DNA of 64,000 nucleotides, from NCBI RefSeq assembly GCF_007565055.1, contig NC_044557.1:65787095-65851094 (forward strand). Direction: 5' to 3'. The stretch comes from Rhinopithecus roxellana (Eukaryota; Chordata; Mammalia; Primates; Cercopithecidae). Position 1 is the stretch's first letter; the number at the start of each line of letters is the position of its first letter. Positions 1 through 11,435 of this stretch are shown piece by piece. Under the pieces are notes generated by a model. That model had not been told where the DNA came from. It saw only the letters and a list, made by a program, of their open reading frames with translations, and did not search any database. The position numbers were made by a program, and so were the translations under genes.

Positions 1-1000
1 TCTTTTTCTATCATCTACAATTCAAATATAGCATTGCAGAAAACATTTGTTCTCAGAATGGAGTGGGATGGTTAATTTACACAGCCATCCTGGGAATCTG
101 TCCTGTTAAACCTGCCTTGAGGCTATGTTGCTTTTCCATAGTCTTATCTGTGCAAAATGACAACATTGGTTTTCTAAGTAGGTATCAACCAAAGAACCAA
201 ATGCAAGTTCTCTCTCAAGAGGCAGTGTGGCATTCAAAGGGCACCAGGTAGAGACTCAGGGGTTATATAAAAATCTAGCCCCTTACTACTATCACCAAAG
301 CAGTCTATGAATCAAGCTCACCACTAAAGCTTTTAGAGCCTAAATTTTTCTACAACCAAAATGAGATGTTCAGTTATTGAGTTTTCCATAATGTAAAGTC
401 AATATCCCCTGAGCTCAGCAACTTAACTAAAGAGAAGTGAGAGCCCAGACAGTCTGGATCCACTTTGTGTCATGGCTGAGAAGGACTAAAAAATAATTCC
501 AGAACATCAAGACTTGACACTGGCTTGTTCTTCAAGCAATTTTTAATAAGAAACTTCACCATGAAATCCTCAATTGACAGTAAAGACAGTCAAAACAAAA
601 ATGGGAACTGAGAGGCAATAGGGAGTTACCCTCACCAGAAGAGGAGAATAATGGATGAAAGGAAGATGTATGATCCATGAAGGCTGTCCACTTGGGATTG
701 AGTAACAATGGAACCCTCTAAAAGAATTAGGGACTTGAAGTCAGATTCCTACCAGCATGAGTTCCCAGTTACAGTCTCTGAACTCCTCAGGGCCTCTCTA
801 GTTCCTACAATTCCTCCTTAGATTCTCTGAGCCACCTCAGTATCATACCAATAACTCCTCGTTTTTCCTAAGCCAGTCTGAGTGGGTGTTCTATCATTTG
901 AAAGCAAATGAGCACATACAAACACAATCAGCACATCCTTGTTCTTTACTGAATTAATGCCACTGACTCCTCAAAATGGAAAAAAATCTTGGAGATTCTC
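1..1000. other. Unassigned single-copy-looking DNA
   Basis: I see no repeat family, RNA gene or exon that I can support here. The only open frame near the left edge is 62 codons long and has no recognisable product. Confidence 0.5.
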
Positions 1001-1004
1001 CACC

Positions 1005-1467
1005 TCAGTTCATTCGTTCATTTTTTCCTTCAAAAAGCTTCAATGAGTGCTTTCTGTGTGGCAGGCACTGTGCTAGGCTGGGGGAGACAGCAGTGAACAA
1101 GAAGGACACAGGCCTTGACCTCATGATACAGTTATTGAAGAATTTCAACATTTAACAAATAACGATTGATACAGAAAGATAGCTACTGGTGCTTGTCCAG
1201 GAGGATCTAACTCAGTCTTGAGTTTTATAGAAGGGCTCCCTAAGGATATGACCTTTGAGTCAATAAGAAAGAGGAATGAGCCAGATGAGAAGTTGGGAGA
1301 AGTGCTGAGCAGAGAAAAAGGTGTGATTAAAACCATTGCAGCATGGCATGTTAGAGGAATTGAAAAGGAAACCAGAATTCCAGAATGCTAAAAAGAGTAG
1401 GGAGCACAAGATGAACTAGGCAAACATGGGACAGCTTAGGGAGGGTTTTGTAAGCCAATGTAACAAG
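1005..1467 (-). mobile_element. L2 LINE 3' portion
   Basis: The stretch opens with the reverse complement of the L2 tail (TTCATTCGTTCATT, then GGCAGGCACTGTGCTAGGCTGGGGG, here shown in two parts by sense) and continues into purine-rich text typical of antisense L2. It is highly diverged, so the right boundary is approximate. Confidence 0.6.
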
Positions 1468-1545
1468 GATGTAACTGAGCTACTTGCTCAAGGATACACA
1501 GCTAGTTGGTGGCAGATTGAAACCTATGTCATTTGACTTCAAGAC
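1468..1545 (-). repeat. MIR fragment
   Basis: The text GCTCAAGGATACACAGCTAG followed by TGGTGGCAGATTGAAACC matches the antisense MIR core (ordinarily CCCAAGGTCACACAGCTAG). It is a short, old fragment. Confidence 0.55.
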
Positions 1546-1969
1546 CAATTTAAAATATTTTAAGTGAAGCCCTTTAAAAAATTTCCCCCCATTTCTAAAG
1601 GTAACACATGCTCATTAGAGAGTGAACATATTTTCTTTTGGCACAAAAACCACTATGTAAATGCCCCTCAGGTTTTGCATTACACAGCTTGCACAATGTA
1701 CATGGAAGGCTTCAATAACATCACAGGATCACCCTCAGAAAACAGAACATCTGCAGAAACTAGACATCTTTAAAATGGCTTTTATTATAGGGTTGGTCCA
1801 GATTTTGCCATAGAAAAGTCCCAAGATTAGAATTCATGGTGAAAATCCATCCATATACATAAAGATCCTCTATCCTTCCCCACATGTCAGATGCTTGCCC
1901 ATTTTTACTACATAAAACTGCAGACTTTGAAGACAATCTAGTGATTAAACTCGGAAAAGTATCTCTGGA
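1546..1969. other. Unassigned DNA
   Basis: Nothing recognisable apart from a 69-codon open frame without ATG start or known similarity. Confidence 0.4.
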
Positions 1970-4900
1970 AATGTTATCAAAATAAATAATCTGAATAGGC
2001 CTTTATATATTAAAGAAATTGAATCAATAATTAATACCCTTACAAAATAGAAAACACCAGGCCCAGATAGGTTCACTGGTAAATTCTACCAAACATTTAA
2101 GGAAGAAGTTATACCAATTCTCAATGATCTCATTCAGAGGATAGAAGAAAACAGACTTCCTAACTCATTCTATGTGGCCAGGATTATCCTAGTACTGAAC
2201 CCAAAGACATTACAAAAAAACTATGAACAAATATCTTTCATAAACAGAGATGCAAAATCTTCAACAAAAAGTTAGCAAATTGAATCCCACAATATATTTT
2301 TAAAATTATACTCCATAACTACATGGGATTTACACCAGGTATGGTTTAACATTCAAAATCAAATCATGTACTTAATCACATCAGCAGGCTAAAAAAGAAA
2401 TATCACATGATTATATCAAAAGATCAAAAAAGCATTTACAAAATCCAACACCTATTCATGATTAAAAACTCTCAGTAAACTGGGAATAGAGGGGAATGTC
2501 CCTAACTTGACAAAGAATATCTACAAAAAACCTACAGCTAGCATCATACTTAAGGTGATAAAGTCACAGCTTCCCACTAAGAACAAGAATAAGGCAAGGG
2601 TGTCTCTACTCATTTGCAACATCATACTGGGAGTACTAGCCAATGCAATAAGATAAGAAAAGGAAATAAAAGGTAGACAGATTGGGAAGGATGAAATAAA
2701 ACTTTGTTTGCAGTTGACATGATCATCTATGTAGGAAAGCCAAAAGAATTAACAAAAAACTCCTGTACTAATAAGGGATTATAGCAAGGTTGCAGGATAC
2801 AAAGTTAATTACTTTTTTATATACCACCAATGAACAAATAAAATCTGACATTAAAAACACAATACCATTTACATTGGCATCCTCCAAAGTGGAATACCTA
2901 GGTATAAATCTAACAACTATGTACGATATCTTTATGAGGAAAACTATAAAACTTTGATGAACAAAATCAAAGAACTAAATAAATAAAGAGATATTCCATG
3001 TTTATGGATAGGAAGACTCAATATTGTCAAGATGTCAGTTCTTCCTAACTGGATCTACAGATTCGAAGCAATCCCAATCAAATATCCAGCATGTTATTTA
3101 GTGGATATTGACAAACTTATTATAAAGTTTATATGGAGAGGCAAAAGACCCATAATAGCCAGCCAATATTGAAGGAGAAGAACAGAGTTGGAGGACTGAC
3201 ATTACCTGACTTCAAGTCTTACTATACAGCTACAGTAATAAGACAGTGTGGTGCTGGTGAATGAATAGACAAATAGATCAAGGGAACAGAATAGAGACCT
3301 CAAAAATAGACCCACACAAATACAATCATCTGATTTTTGGCAAAGGAGAAAAGGCAATACAATAGAGCACAGATAGTCTTTTCAACAAATGGTGCTAGAA
3401 CAATTGGATATCCACAAACAAAAATTACATCTAGAAAAAGGACTCTTAAACTCAACAATAAGAAAAGAAACAACTTGATTAAAATATGGCCCAAAGACTT
3501 TAACAGATGTCTCACCAAACAAGATATGCAGACAGCAAATAAGCATATGAAAAGATGCTTCACATTAGATGTCATCAGGGGAATGTAAATTAAAATGAGA
3601 TACTACAACACATCTATTAGAATGGCCAAAATATGGAACACTGACATCACCAAGTGCTGGTGAGGATGTGGAGCAACAGGAACTTTCATTCACTGCTGGA
3701 ATGCAAAATGGTACAGCCACTTTGGAAGACAGTTTTACAGTTTCTTACAAAACTACACATACTCTTAATATACAATCCAGCAATCACACTCCTCGGTATT
3801 TACCTAAATAAGCTGAAAAATGATGTCCACACAAAAACCTGCAGACAGGTGTTTATAGCAGATTTATTCACAATTGCCAAATCTTGGAAACAACCAAGAT
3901 ATCCTTCAGTAGGTGAGTGGATGAATTGTGGTACATCCAGACAATGCAATATTATTTAGTGCTAAAAAAGAATGAGCTATAAAACCACAAAAAGATAGGG
4001 AGGGTCCTTAAACACGTATTACTAAATGAAAGAAGCCAATATGAAAAGGCTACATACTATATGATTCCAACTATAAGACATTATTTTTAAAAGGCAAAAC
4101 TATAGATACAATAAAAAGATCAGTGTTTTCTAGAGGGTCAGAGGGAGGGAGATTTACATAGGTGGAGCACAGAGTATTTTTATGGCAATGAAACTATGCG
4201 TATGATACTGAAAGGTGGCAGGATATGTACCCCAAAATATTTCACCACGGTATAAGGATTATTCTGAGAAAAACACACTTATAAAACAGTATGCAAGGAG
4301 ACTCTAATCTCCCTAATTTCTTCCTGAAAACAGGAGATAAAAACTCCTATGTGAAAGACGTCCTCTCTGTATCAAAAGAAAAGAAACATTCTGTAGTGGA
4401 AAGTCATGGCTGGAAGAATTCTATACAAACAGGCCTTGTTAAAATAATTCATATCTTACTTTTGCCATGCCCCCACAACATAATTTAGTTACTTTTTCAC
4501 AATTGCCTGTCTGTGTTCAACCTAATGTAGAAACATTTAGGTTTTGTCACTTCTTTGGGTCTTCGTTTCCTTATGAGGAGGGCTCCTGGGTCATATAAAA
4601 CTTGTATTATATTTGTAATTTTTCTCCTGTTGATCTGTCTTATGTCAATTTAATTCTTGGGACCAGCTAAAAAACCCTAAGAAACAGAGGTAAAATGTTG
4701 TCCCCGCTACAATACTGTGATGGTGAATTCATGTCATTACACATTTGTCCAAACTCATAGAATGTATAACACCAGAAGCGAACTATAATGCAAACTATGG
4801 ACTTTGGGTGATTATGTGTCAAAGTAGCTTCATCAGTTGTGACAAATGTGCCACTGTGGATGTTGACAATGAAGGAGGTTATGCATGTTGTGGGGGCAGG

Positions 4901-4985
4901 GGTAAATGAGAAATCTCTGCATCTTCCTCTTAACTTTGCTATAAACCTAAAACTACTCTTTTAAAAGTGTCTTTTTAAAATAAAG
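1970..4985 (+). mobile_element. Decayed L1M-type LINE: ORF2 RT region to 3' UTR
   Basis: Degenerate ORF2 text runs from the region before the reverse transcriptase motifs (near 2040-2200), through the C-terminal region (3654-3959, with readable IYNPAITLLGIY and KSWKQPRYPSVGEW), to an L1M-style 3' UTR ending in AAAATAAA near 4983. Many stops and frameshifts are present, and about 300 codons of ORF2 appear deleted near 3440-3490. The 3' UTR is interrupted by a solo LTR at 4209-4711; joining the two flanks gives continuous L1 sequence. It cannot encode protein. Confidence 0.85.
4209..4711 (+). mobile_element. Solo LTR, class I ERV-like, inside the L1
   Basis: This block starts TG and ends CA, is 503 bp long, and is flanked by the 4-bp duplication ATAC (4205-4208 and 4712-4715). 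A 4-bp target duplication is usual for class I (ERV1/MER4-type) elements. The last 110 bp, with a TTTCTCCTGTTGATCTGTC box, looks like the U3/R/U5 end of MER4-group LTRs. The exact family is not assigned. No internal retroviral sequence is attached, so it is a recombined solo LTR. Confidence 0.7.
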
Positions 4986-5577
4986 ATGAAATCAGCACAT
5001 CCCCTGCTCTCTTCATGGCTTGCCCTTCAGAGTGTTTCTATCCATTTTAAACCCAGAAGACGATATTTTCATCACACAAGCCACAGAAGCCATTTAGGAT
5101 GTTCCTGCCTCTCTTTGCACTTCTGTCCAGTCCAACTCCTTGGCTGAACCCAAATCGAGCCCTTCTGAGAATGATTCATGTGCCAGAATAGAAGTCCCTG
5201 TTCTTCCTTCTGGGAAGGTGTTCTACACGGCTAACAGAATCAGCTTTTTCCTTCTACTTGGTGGAGCCAGCAGAAGAACCTCCGGGAGCGCCTGGTAAGT
5301 AGATCAAGCGCTTGATTAGGATGCCATCCTCTTCACAGTTAATTGGCAGATCATTTTAGAAGTTCATGCCTTGGAGTTTGTTCTTTCCAGATTGTCATTT
5401 CATTTTTCTGTCACCCACATTAAAAGAAAGTCTCTTTTGCTTGTCCACACAGTTCCCAAGCCTAATAATAATCACGGTTTCAGCCTCTTGCCTAGAATTT
5501 CTGACAGCATAAATAATGCAGGTGCCCAGAATAAAATGTAGCTATGCTGGTTTTTGCTTCTTTGCCAAGCAGCTACC
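4986..5577. other. Unassigned DNA
   Basis: No repeat recognised. A consensus-like splice donor (GTAAGT at 5295-5300) follows readable text, but no acceptor or long frame supports an exon. Confidence 0.4.
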
Positions 5578-5605
5578 AAAAAAAAAAAAAAAAAAAAAAA
5601 AAAAA
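5578..5605. repeat. (A)28 homopolymer
   Basis: An uninterrupted run of 28 adenines with no Alu or L1 body attached on the left. It could be the tail of an unrecognised retrocopy, but no target-site duplication is visible. Confidence 0.9.
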
Positions 5606-6309
5606 GGAAAGAGACTGAATTGATAGATGCATTTTTACTGTCTAGCTGCCAAGAAGGCATTGCCGACAATGAGGATTTCAGAATAACAACCCTAAAGAGT
5701 GGAGTTCAGAGCATCCCATTCACTGCCCAGCAGCCTGAAAGATGCATTGTTCCCGACAGGTCAGGTGGAAGAACCCTCCCGTGAATGCAGCATTCTGAGG
5801 AAATGCTAAGCCATCCATTTTTTAAAGACCCTCTGACACCAGAGATTTCAAACATGATTTGGTTCTCAAGGAGCAATACTATATCCCCACAGGTGTGGAA
5901 TAATCAGACATCTAAGAAGAGCAGTTTCTCCCAAAACAGCTGCGGGAAGGATAAAGATACAATCAGTTCATTTTAAATCTGTATGGTGGACTCTGTAGTT
6001 TTGTATTTGCATTCTGAGCACTTGTGGTCGGGCTATGAAGTCAGGCTTTCCAGCTGCTTGAGAGACGAGGCCCTGGTATGAGGACTTTGCCCTGGGAAGT
6101 CTTTGGACTCAGAAATATATTCTTTAAAATGTCAACATTTAAAAATTATTAAACATTATAATGTGAAATGCTTAAAAATAAAACTTCCATCCATTCCATT
6201 ATCATGCACAGGACCTTTTCTCCATTCTTCTCAGGCTCTTTTCTAATTCTTAATTTGACAAAGAAAAAAATAAACACAGTTATAGTAATAATATTTAGGT
6301 AGCGATTTC
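5606..6309. other. Unassigned DNA
   Basis: No repeat family or exon recognised. The two plus-strand frames around 5554-5976 are short, and one starts inside the poly(A) run. Confidence 0.4.
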
Positions 6310-6480
6310 CTTGGCTTGTTTTGCAGTTGCCACTGCACTGAGTGTTCCATGCGAATGACCTCACTTGATCTTCACGCTATCCCCTGGAGGTAAGTACCAT
6401 GATTACAGATAGGAGAACGCCATCTTAGGAAAGCATACAGCACTCACCTGAGACACCAGACTTCACAGGTGGAGTTACAT
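6310..6480 (-). repeat. MIR-like fragment
   Basis: The text TCACTTGATCTTCACGCTAT then GGAGGTAAGTACCATGATTA follows the antisense MIR pattern (ATTTAATCCTCACAACAACC, then GAGGTAGGTA). It is strongly diverged. Confidence 0.5.
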
Positions 6481-6594
6481 ATTCATGTAAGAGCCAACAC
6501 TCAATTCCAGAACATTGAGAAGCCAAAAATTTTCCCTCTGTTTTTCAATGTGGGCTAATAAATATCTTCCACAAGCCTTCAACACCTCCATGTT

Positions 6595-7430
6595 TCTCCT
6601 CTTCATATATTTTTCTGTTTCTAGCCAAATTACAGTGAACTAATATGTCATACTATTTTTACCCATTTTCTGATTGCCACAGAGTTCAGTTGCTTCTAGA
6701 TTTTCCCTATTATAAATGACAATATACAAGCATCTTTAGGGCCAGGTGCAGCGGCTCATGCCTGTAATCCCAGCACTTTGGGAGGCCAAGGCAGGTGGAT
6801 CATCTGAGGTCAGGAGTTCAAGACCAACCGATTAACATGGTGAAACCCAATCTCTACTAAAAATATAAAACTTAGCCAGGCATGGTAGCACATGCCTGTA
6901 ATCCCAGCAACTCGGGAGCTGAGGCAAGAGAATCTCTTGAATCTGGGAGGCAGAGGTTACAGTGAGCTGAGATCGCACCACTGCACTCCAGCCTGGGCAA
7001 CAGAGCGAGACTCCATCTCAAAAAAATAAAAATAAGCATCTTTATACATCACTTTTCTTCCTTCAAATTGCTTCTTTGGGAATAATCCTAAAGAGAGTGA
7101 TTACTTAGCTGTAGGTATAAAAATTGTTATGCTTTTTGACAGAATTTCTCTTCAGACTTTTAAATGAACTGTAACTGCTATTGACACTAACAAGAATTAA
7201 ATATACCATTTTCCCACAGGCTTGTCAGCACTACATCATATATATTTGTTTACTTATAAACACATAATGTTTATTTTTTATTTATTGTTCTTAGTTTAAT
7301 AAATGCCAAATAATAGCTTGACATCATTTGGATTTTTATGTCTTGAGTTACTGGAAAGGTTGAACATTTTAAAAATGTATTTGTTTGCCATTTGTATTTT
7401 CTTGTCTGTAAATTGTATTACGACCATTAC
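6595..7430 (-). mobile_element. L1M LINE remnant (ORF2 3' part), antisense, split by an Alu
   Basis: On the plus strand this reads as antisense L1 ORF2 text: TTTCCCTATTATAAATGACA on the left of the Alu, and GGTTGAACATTTT followed by TTTGCCATTTGTATTTTC on the right. The two sides become contiguous when the Alu at 6739-7033 is removed. It is old and has no open frame. Confidence 0.6.
6739..7033 (+). mobile_element. Alu (AluS-like)
   Basis: Full-length Alu starting GGGCCAGGTGCAGCGGCTCA and ending in an A-rich tail. It is flanked by the 11-bp duplication AAGCATCTTTA (6728-6738 and 7034-7044). Confidence 0.95.
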
Positions 7431-8239
7431 TCCTTTACTTGTTGAGACCCAGATTTCAATTCTTCACCAGACATAGCTTTGCACATTCTTTCCCCAATTC
7501 CCAATTTATCCCAGTGAGATTATTATTATTCTTTAGTTTTTACTATGTAAGTTCTATGTTGCTCTCCCTTGTAAATCTCTTCCCACCCCTTGGGTTTTGC
7601 CAGAATTGTTTGTTTGACAGCACCAGGCCATTTTTGACACTCGTCCTTCATACATATCTGTATATATTATTTAAAAGATTTGGGATCTTAAAGAAGGAGT
7701 GAACTCATTTGTAGTTGCATTATTCTAATTCTTCATATGAATAACACTTAGTGAGATAAACAGCAGCAGCACCCGTGGTACAGAGTGAAGAGGAAAGGAG
7801 AGAACCCACTGCCCAACTGCAAACGCACTGCCAGGAGCACAGGAGCAAATGAGCTGGCTGATGTTTCATGAGAATTTCAAACAAATGGGGCTCAGACTCT
7901 GTCACCTCCTGAATCTGTGGATGAAATAGTGCCTAAAGCTACTCTTCCTTTTATTGTTTTGTTTTGTTAAACTCTATTGTCTAACCATTTTAAATTAGGT
8001 GAGCTGTTACTAGCCATAACTATTCTAACTGATGTTCTCCTTTACAACTATGAGGGTTAGATATTTTAATTTGTTTTATTATTAAGAGGGACTTCAGATA
8101 TGAAGCAGAGTTGACTGTCTGAAGACAATTCTCCCATCTTCTGCGTACTGACCTCCAGTGATTTTATATACTTATATAATCTCGCCTTTAATGAAAATAT
8201 AGCACCAAAATTTAAGGTCCCTTTTAGCTTTAAGATTTT
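7431..8239. other. Unassigned DNA
   Basis: The left 250 bp may be further antisense L1M, since it stays T-rich, but I cannot align it. No exon is seen. Confidence 0.35.
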
Positions 8240-8360
8240 TAAACCAGGGACTTTGCCTATTTTGTTCACTCTGTATGTGTTCACAGCATTGAACAGTATC
8301 TGGTACACTGCAGGCACTCAAAATATATTTGTTAAATAAATAAATGAGTAGATGAATCGA
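8240..8360 (+). mobile_element. L2 LINE 3' end
   Basis: GGGACTTTGCCTATTTTGTT, GAACAGTATCTGGTACACTG and a CAAAATATATTTGTTAAATA tail followed by AATGA repeats match the L2 3' terminus. Confidence 0.75.
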
Positions 8361-8721
8361 TTAATAAATGAATAAACTTATATTTTGAGGGGTAAAGACT
8401 CCCCAAACAGAGTTACGATTTGAAGTTAGAGAACGGTCTCAAGAGCGGTTTCTTAAACTTGGACTAGGGTTTTATACTGTAAAAAAAATAAAGGAAACCC
8501 AATTAATACCGGTTTAGAATTTCCTGAAAATTGATATCCAGTCTCTATAGTTTTTGCCAAAGTAATATGTGCCCTGGTAAGGAAGAAATCCCTGCTCAAG
8601 AATAGGATAGGCTGTAAAAAAATTCTGGCTCTGTAATGGTGCATGACATGTCTAATTCCAAATTAGCTTTTCCAGCTTGAACCGAAGCTATAAATGTCAG
8701 GATATGCTGTCCCTTGACATA

Positions 8722-8942
8722 TCCAGTGGATAGAGGTGCCAATCTTGAATTTGCAGAGGACTTCGCTTGAATTTCTTGACAGCACAGCTTCCAGTCTTTC
8801 TTTTATAATTTTTATTTACATCCAATAGATTGGAAACACTTTGATGACTGCCATAGTGTCATGTTCATCTCTGAATCCTAAACAGGACCTGGTGGAGGGC
8901 TGGCACCTCGAGAGGCTCAACAAATGTGTGACTATTTGACTG
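8722..8942 (+). repeat. Inverted duplication, left arm
   Basis: About 221 bp whose reverse complement recurs at 10027-10246. I count about 10 differences including one 1-bp gap, so identity is roughly 95%. The inner part of the arm looks like an L2 3' end (ATGTTCATCTCTGAATCC, then GGCTGGCACCT and CTCAACAAATGT); the outer part is unassigned. Confidence 0.9.
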
Positions 8943-9350
8943 TCTTCAAAACAATACACTTAGAAATATGCAGGCAATATTTGAGTTAACTACATTGGCA
9001 CCCATCTTCTAGTGCTTTCATAGCATGAAATGGCAAATAACCAGAAATTTGGGAAAGCAATCAGAGAGCAAGACCAAATGGGGACATTTTAATCATCAAG
9101 TATATAGAAAGCTCATGGTAAGTCAATCGAAACATGAAGTTCCAAAGAATTGTTTTTCAAAAGAGAATAATGTCATAAAGACACTACGTGCACAAGTATA
9201 CACATGCATATACACAAGATTTGATTCATCCACCTTTATCCAAAACTCAGGCCATTTCAAATTCAACCAGTTGATTTTCCCTGCAGAAAGCTTCCAGGCA
9301 CTCAACATACAAAAGAAGCAAAGTTCGTTTATATATAGATGGTCTCTTAT
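8943..9350. other. Spacer of the inverted duplication, left of the Alu
   Basis: No repeat or exon recognised. It contains part of a 123-codon frame that runs into the Alu T tract and is not credible as a gene. Confidence 0.4.
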
Positions 9351-9364
9351 TTACAAATATTTTC

Positions 9365-9676
9365 TTTTTCTTTTTCTTTTTCTTTTTTTTTTTTGAGGCA
9401 GAGTCTCGCTCTGTCGCCCAGGCTGGAGTGCAGTGGCACGATCTTGGCTCACTGCAACCTCCACCTCCTGGGTTCACGCCATTCTCCTGCCTCTGCCTCC
9501 CGAGTAGCTGGGACTACAGGCGCCCGCCACCACGCCCGGCTAATTTTTTTGTATTTTTAGTAGAGACGGGGTTTCACTGTGTTAGCCAGGATGGTCTCGA
9601 TCTCCTGACCTCGTGATCCACCCACCTCGGCCTCCCAAAGTGCTGGGATTACAGGCTTGAGCCACCGCGCCCAGCC
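9365..9676 (-). mobile_element. AluY-class element
   Basis: An antisense Alu with a (CTTTTT)n-rich tail at 9361-9391 and the 5' end at GCGCCCAGCC (9676). It is flanked by the perfect 14-bp duplication TTACAAATATTTTC (9351-9364 and 9677-9690). It has the GGCTCAAGCCTG variant typical of monkey AluY. It lies in the spacer of the inverted duplication. Confidence 0.95.
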
Positions 9677-9786
9677 TTACAAATATTTTCAAATCAGTGC
9701 ACTGCGCATAAGTAGTGATCAAATTGATTTTTTGACATATGCTAACTTCAGTAAGAAATGACACAATGGTAAACAGGTAGTTATTA

Positions 9787-9965
9787 AGCATTTATCATAT
9801 GCTCACCATAATGCCAAGAACTTTATATACATTAACCAACATATTCTTACAATGACCTTTGATAGGTAGGTATTATCTCCATTTTACAGAAGAGATTATA
9901 GAAAAAGTAATAACTTTCCCAAGGTCACATAGCTAGTAAGTAGTGAGTCTGGATCTGAACCAAGT
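9787..9965 (-). repeat. MIR
   Basis: TATTATCTCCATTTTACAGA and CCCAAGGTCACATAGCTAGT are clear antisense MIR core text. It ends about 60 bp before the right arm of the inverted duplication. Confidence 0.85.
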
Positions 9966-10026
9966 TATCTCTGAAGATTATAGATCCTGTGTGATCCATG
10001 AAGGAGGCAGAGCCTTCCAACACCCA

Positions 10027-10246
10027 CAGTTAAATAGTCATACATTTGTTGAGCCTCTCTAGGTGCCAGCCCTCTACCAGGTCCTGTTCAGGATTCAGAG
10101 ATGAACATGACACTATGGCATCATCAAAGTGCTTCCAATCTATTGGATGTAACTAAAAACTATAAAAGAAAGACTGGAAGCTGTGCTGTCAAGAAATTCA
10201 AGCCAAGTCCTCTGCAAATTCAAGATTGGCACCTCTATCCACTGGA
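10027..10246 (-). repeat. Inverted duplication, right arm
   Basis: The reverse complement of 8722-8942 at roughly 95% identity. The outer termini read CCAGTGGATAGAGG and CCTCTATCCACTGG, so the whole 8722-10246 block is a giant stem-loop with a spacer of about 1.08 kb. I see no matching target-site duplication outside the arms. Confidence 0.9.
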
Positions 10247-10502
10247 GTATACATTGTTTCTTTGAGCTTACAGCAGCACTACAAAGTGGGGGAGAAAACA
10301 CCTTGGCAATCTACTCATAAATCCTATTCTTCCCATATCCAGGAACCTCTTGGGCTCTAAGTAAAAAAAAAAAAAAAACGTAATTTTTTTCCAGCATATG
10401 AGCCTCCCACATGCTGGCTGGATGGAAAGTGTTAGACAGAGGTCTCCTCCTGGCTCTGGAGATAAAGAGCTTGTGAAACTTTCCTCCAGACACTGCTTTT
10501 TA

Positions 10503-10590
10503 GGGATAAAAGTTATTCTTACTGCATAAGGTTGTTGTAAGCATTAAAGGAAAAATGTTTGTGTGTCACCTAACATCTTTGTAAAAGCAT
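10503..10590 (+). repeat. MIR fragment
   Basis: TAAGGTTGTTGTAAGCATTA followed by a TGTGTCACCTAACA segment resembles the sense MIR 3' half (AGGGTTGTTGTGAGGATTAA). Diverged. Confidence 0.5.
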
Positions 10591-10894
10591 AAATCAATGT
10601 CAGTTGCCTTTCTTCCAAAACTTTCTAAAGAAACAAATTACGGAAGACAAATTATAGAATGTATTGCTCGATTTTTGTAGTCATAGTCTATCTTTAAATA
10701 TTAAGTGGAAGCTACTCAAAATTAAAAATATTTTGGGGAAGGAAAAGAAAGCCAAGTGAACATTTACTCATTCACAGAGCTGGCAAGGACGTGTCACACA
10801 TTGCCATATTCCATGGCAGGTTCATGCAGAACACATTCCACCTCTTCATGAAGGAGAGAAAGGAGCTGGTCGATTGCCTGCTTGGTTTCAATTC

Positions 10895-11435
10895 CATTCC
10901 TTCTCTTCCAGGCTCAGCAAACCCTTCAAGCTACATTTCCCAGAATCCTGACAACTGACTTCCAATTAGATCAAAGCAGTGGGAGACACTGGTGGATGTG
11001 GAAAGGGCGAAGGGGGAGAAACCATTGTTCTTCTCTCTGCTCCAGCTACACACCCAGCAGTGGCAGCCAGTTCTGGCAGTGGTGGCAGACAGCAGTTCTG
11101 AGCTCCTATGGTGCTGGCTGTTCCAGCAGCAGCAGTAGCAGCAGCCTTGAACAGCTGCAAGCTCCTGCAGCCTTTGTAATTCCAGTAGGTAGAAACAGGA
11201 GGTTCCAAAACAGATGCAACTCCAACAATTCCAGTGAGCACAAGTCGGGGTGCTGGCTCCCCTCGGCACTTCCATTCTTCCAGTGGCAGCAGCCTCACAA
11301 TCTAATTTCTGGGTTACCCAACCCTCCCTCTTTTTTGTTCCTTCAGCTCTTTTACAATCAGGTCCGTCTTAAACCTCCTTTGTTTGACATACCTAACATG
11401 CCTTCTTTTTCCTGTGTAGACCCTTACTGATGCAA
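10895..11435 (+). mobile_element. Probable ancient LTR-like repeat with a CAG-rich tract
   Basis: The block begins with CTACATTTCCCAGAATCCTG and ends with a CCTGTGTAGACCCTTACTGA signature close to the GACCCTGACTGATAC ends of old mammalian LTR-like repeats. A broken (CAG)n tract sits at 11123-11147. The plus strand is open from 10882 to 11430, but the frame begins at TTG, is a low-complexity Ser/Gln/Trp product, and two overlapping antisense frames are also open. I therefore do not call it a gene. Family not assigned. Confidence 0.4.

Noticed and set aside
5295..5300. Consensus splice donor GTAAGT after readable text
   Set aside because: A single motif without a paired acceptor, conserved frame or known product; such matches are common by chance.
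5470..5605. Possible retrocopy ending in A28
   Set aside because: No target-site duplication and no recognisable body upstream of the run.
9339..9616. Open frames on both strands with peptides such as LSPRLECSGTILAHC and QAGVQW-like text (also near 17150, 19113, 27512, 32729, 44137, 46235, 50202)
   Set aside because: These are translations of Alu elements and recur at every Alu in the window; they are not genes.
8722..10246. The inverted duplication as a hAT-type DNA transposon (ends begin CCAGTGG)
   Set aside because: The arms are far longer than hAT terminal repeats, include L2-like text, and the outer 8-bp flanks do not match.
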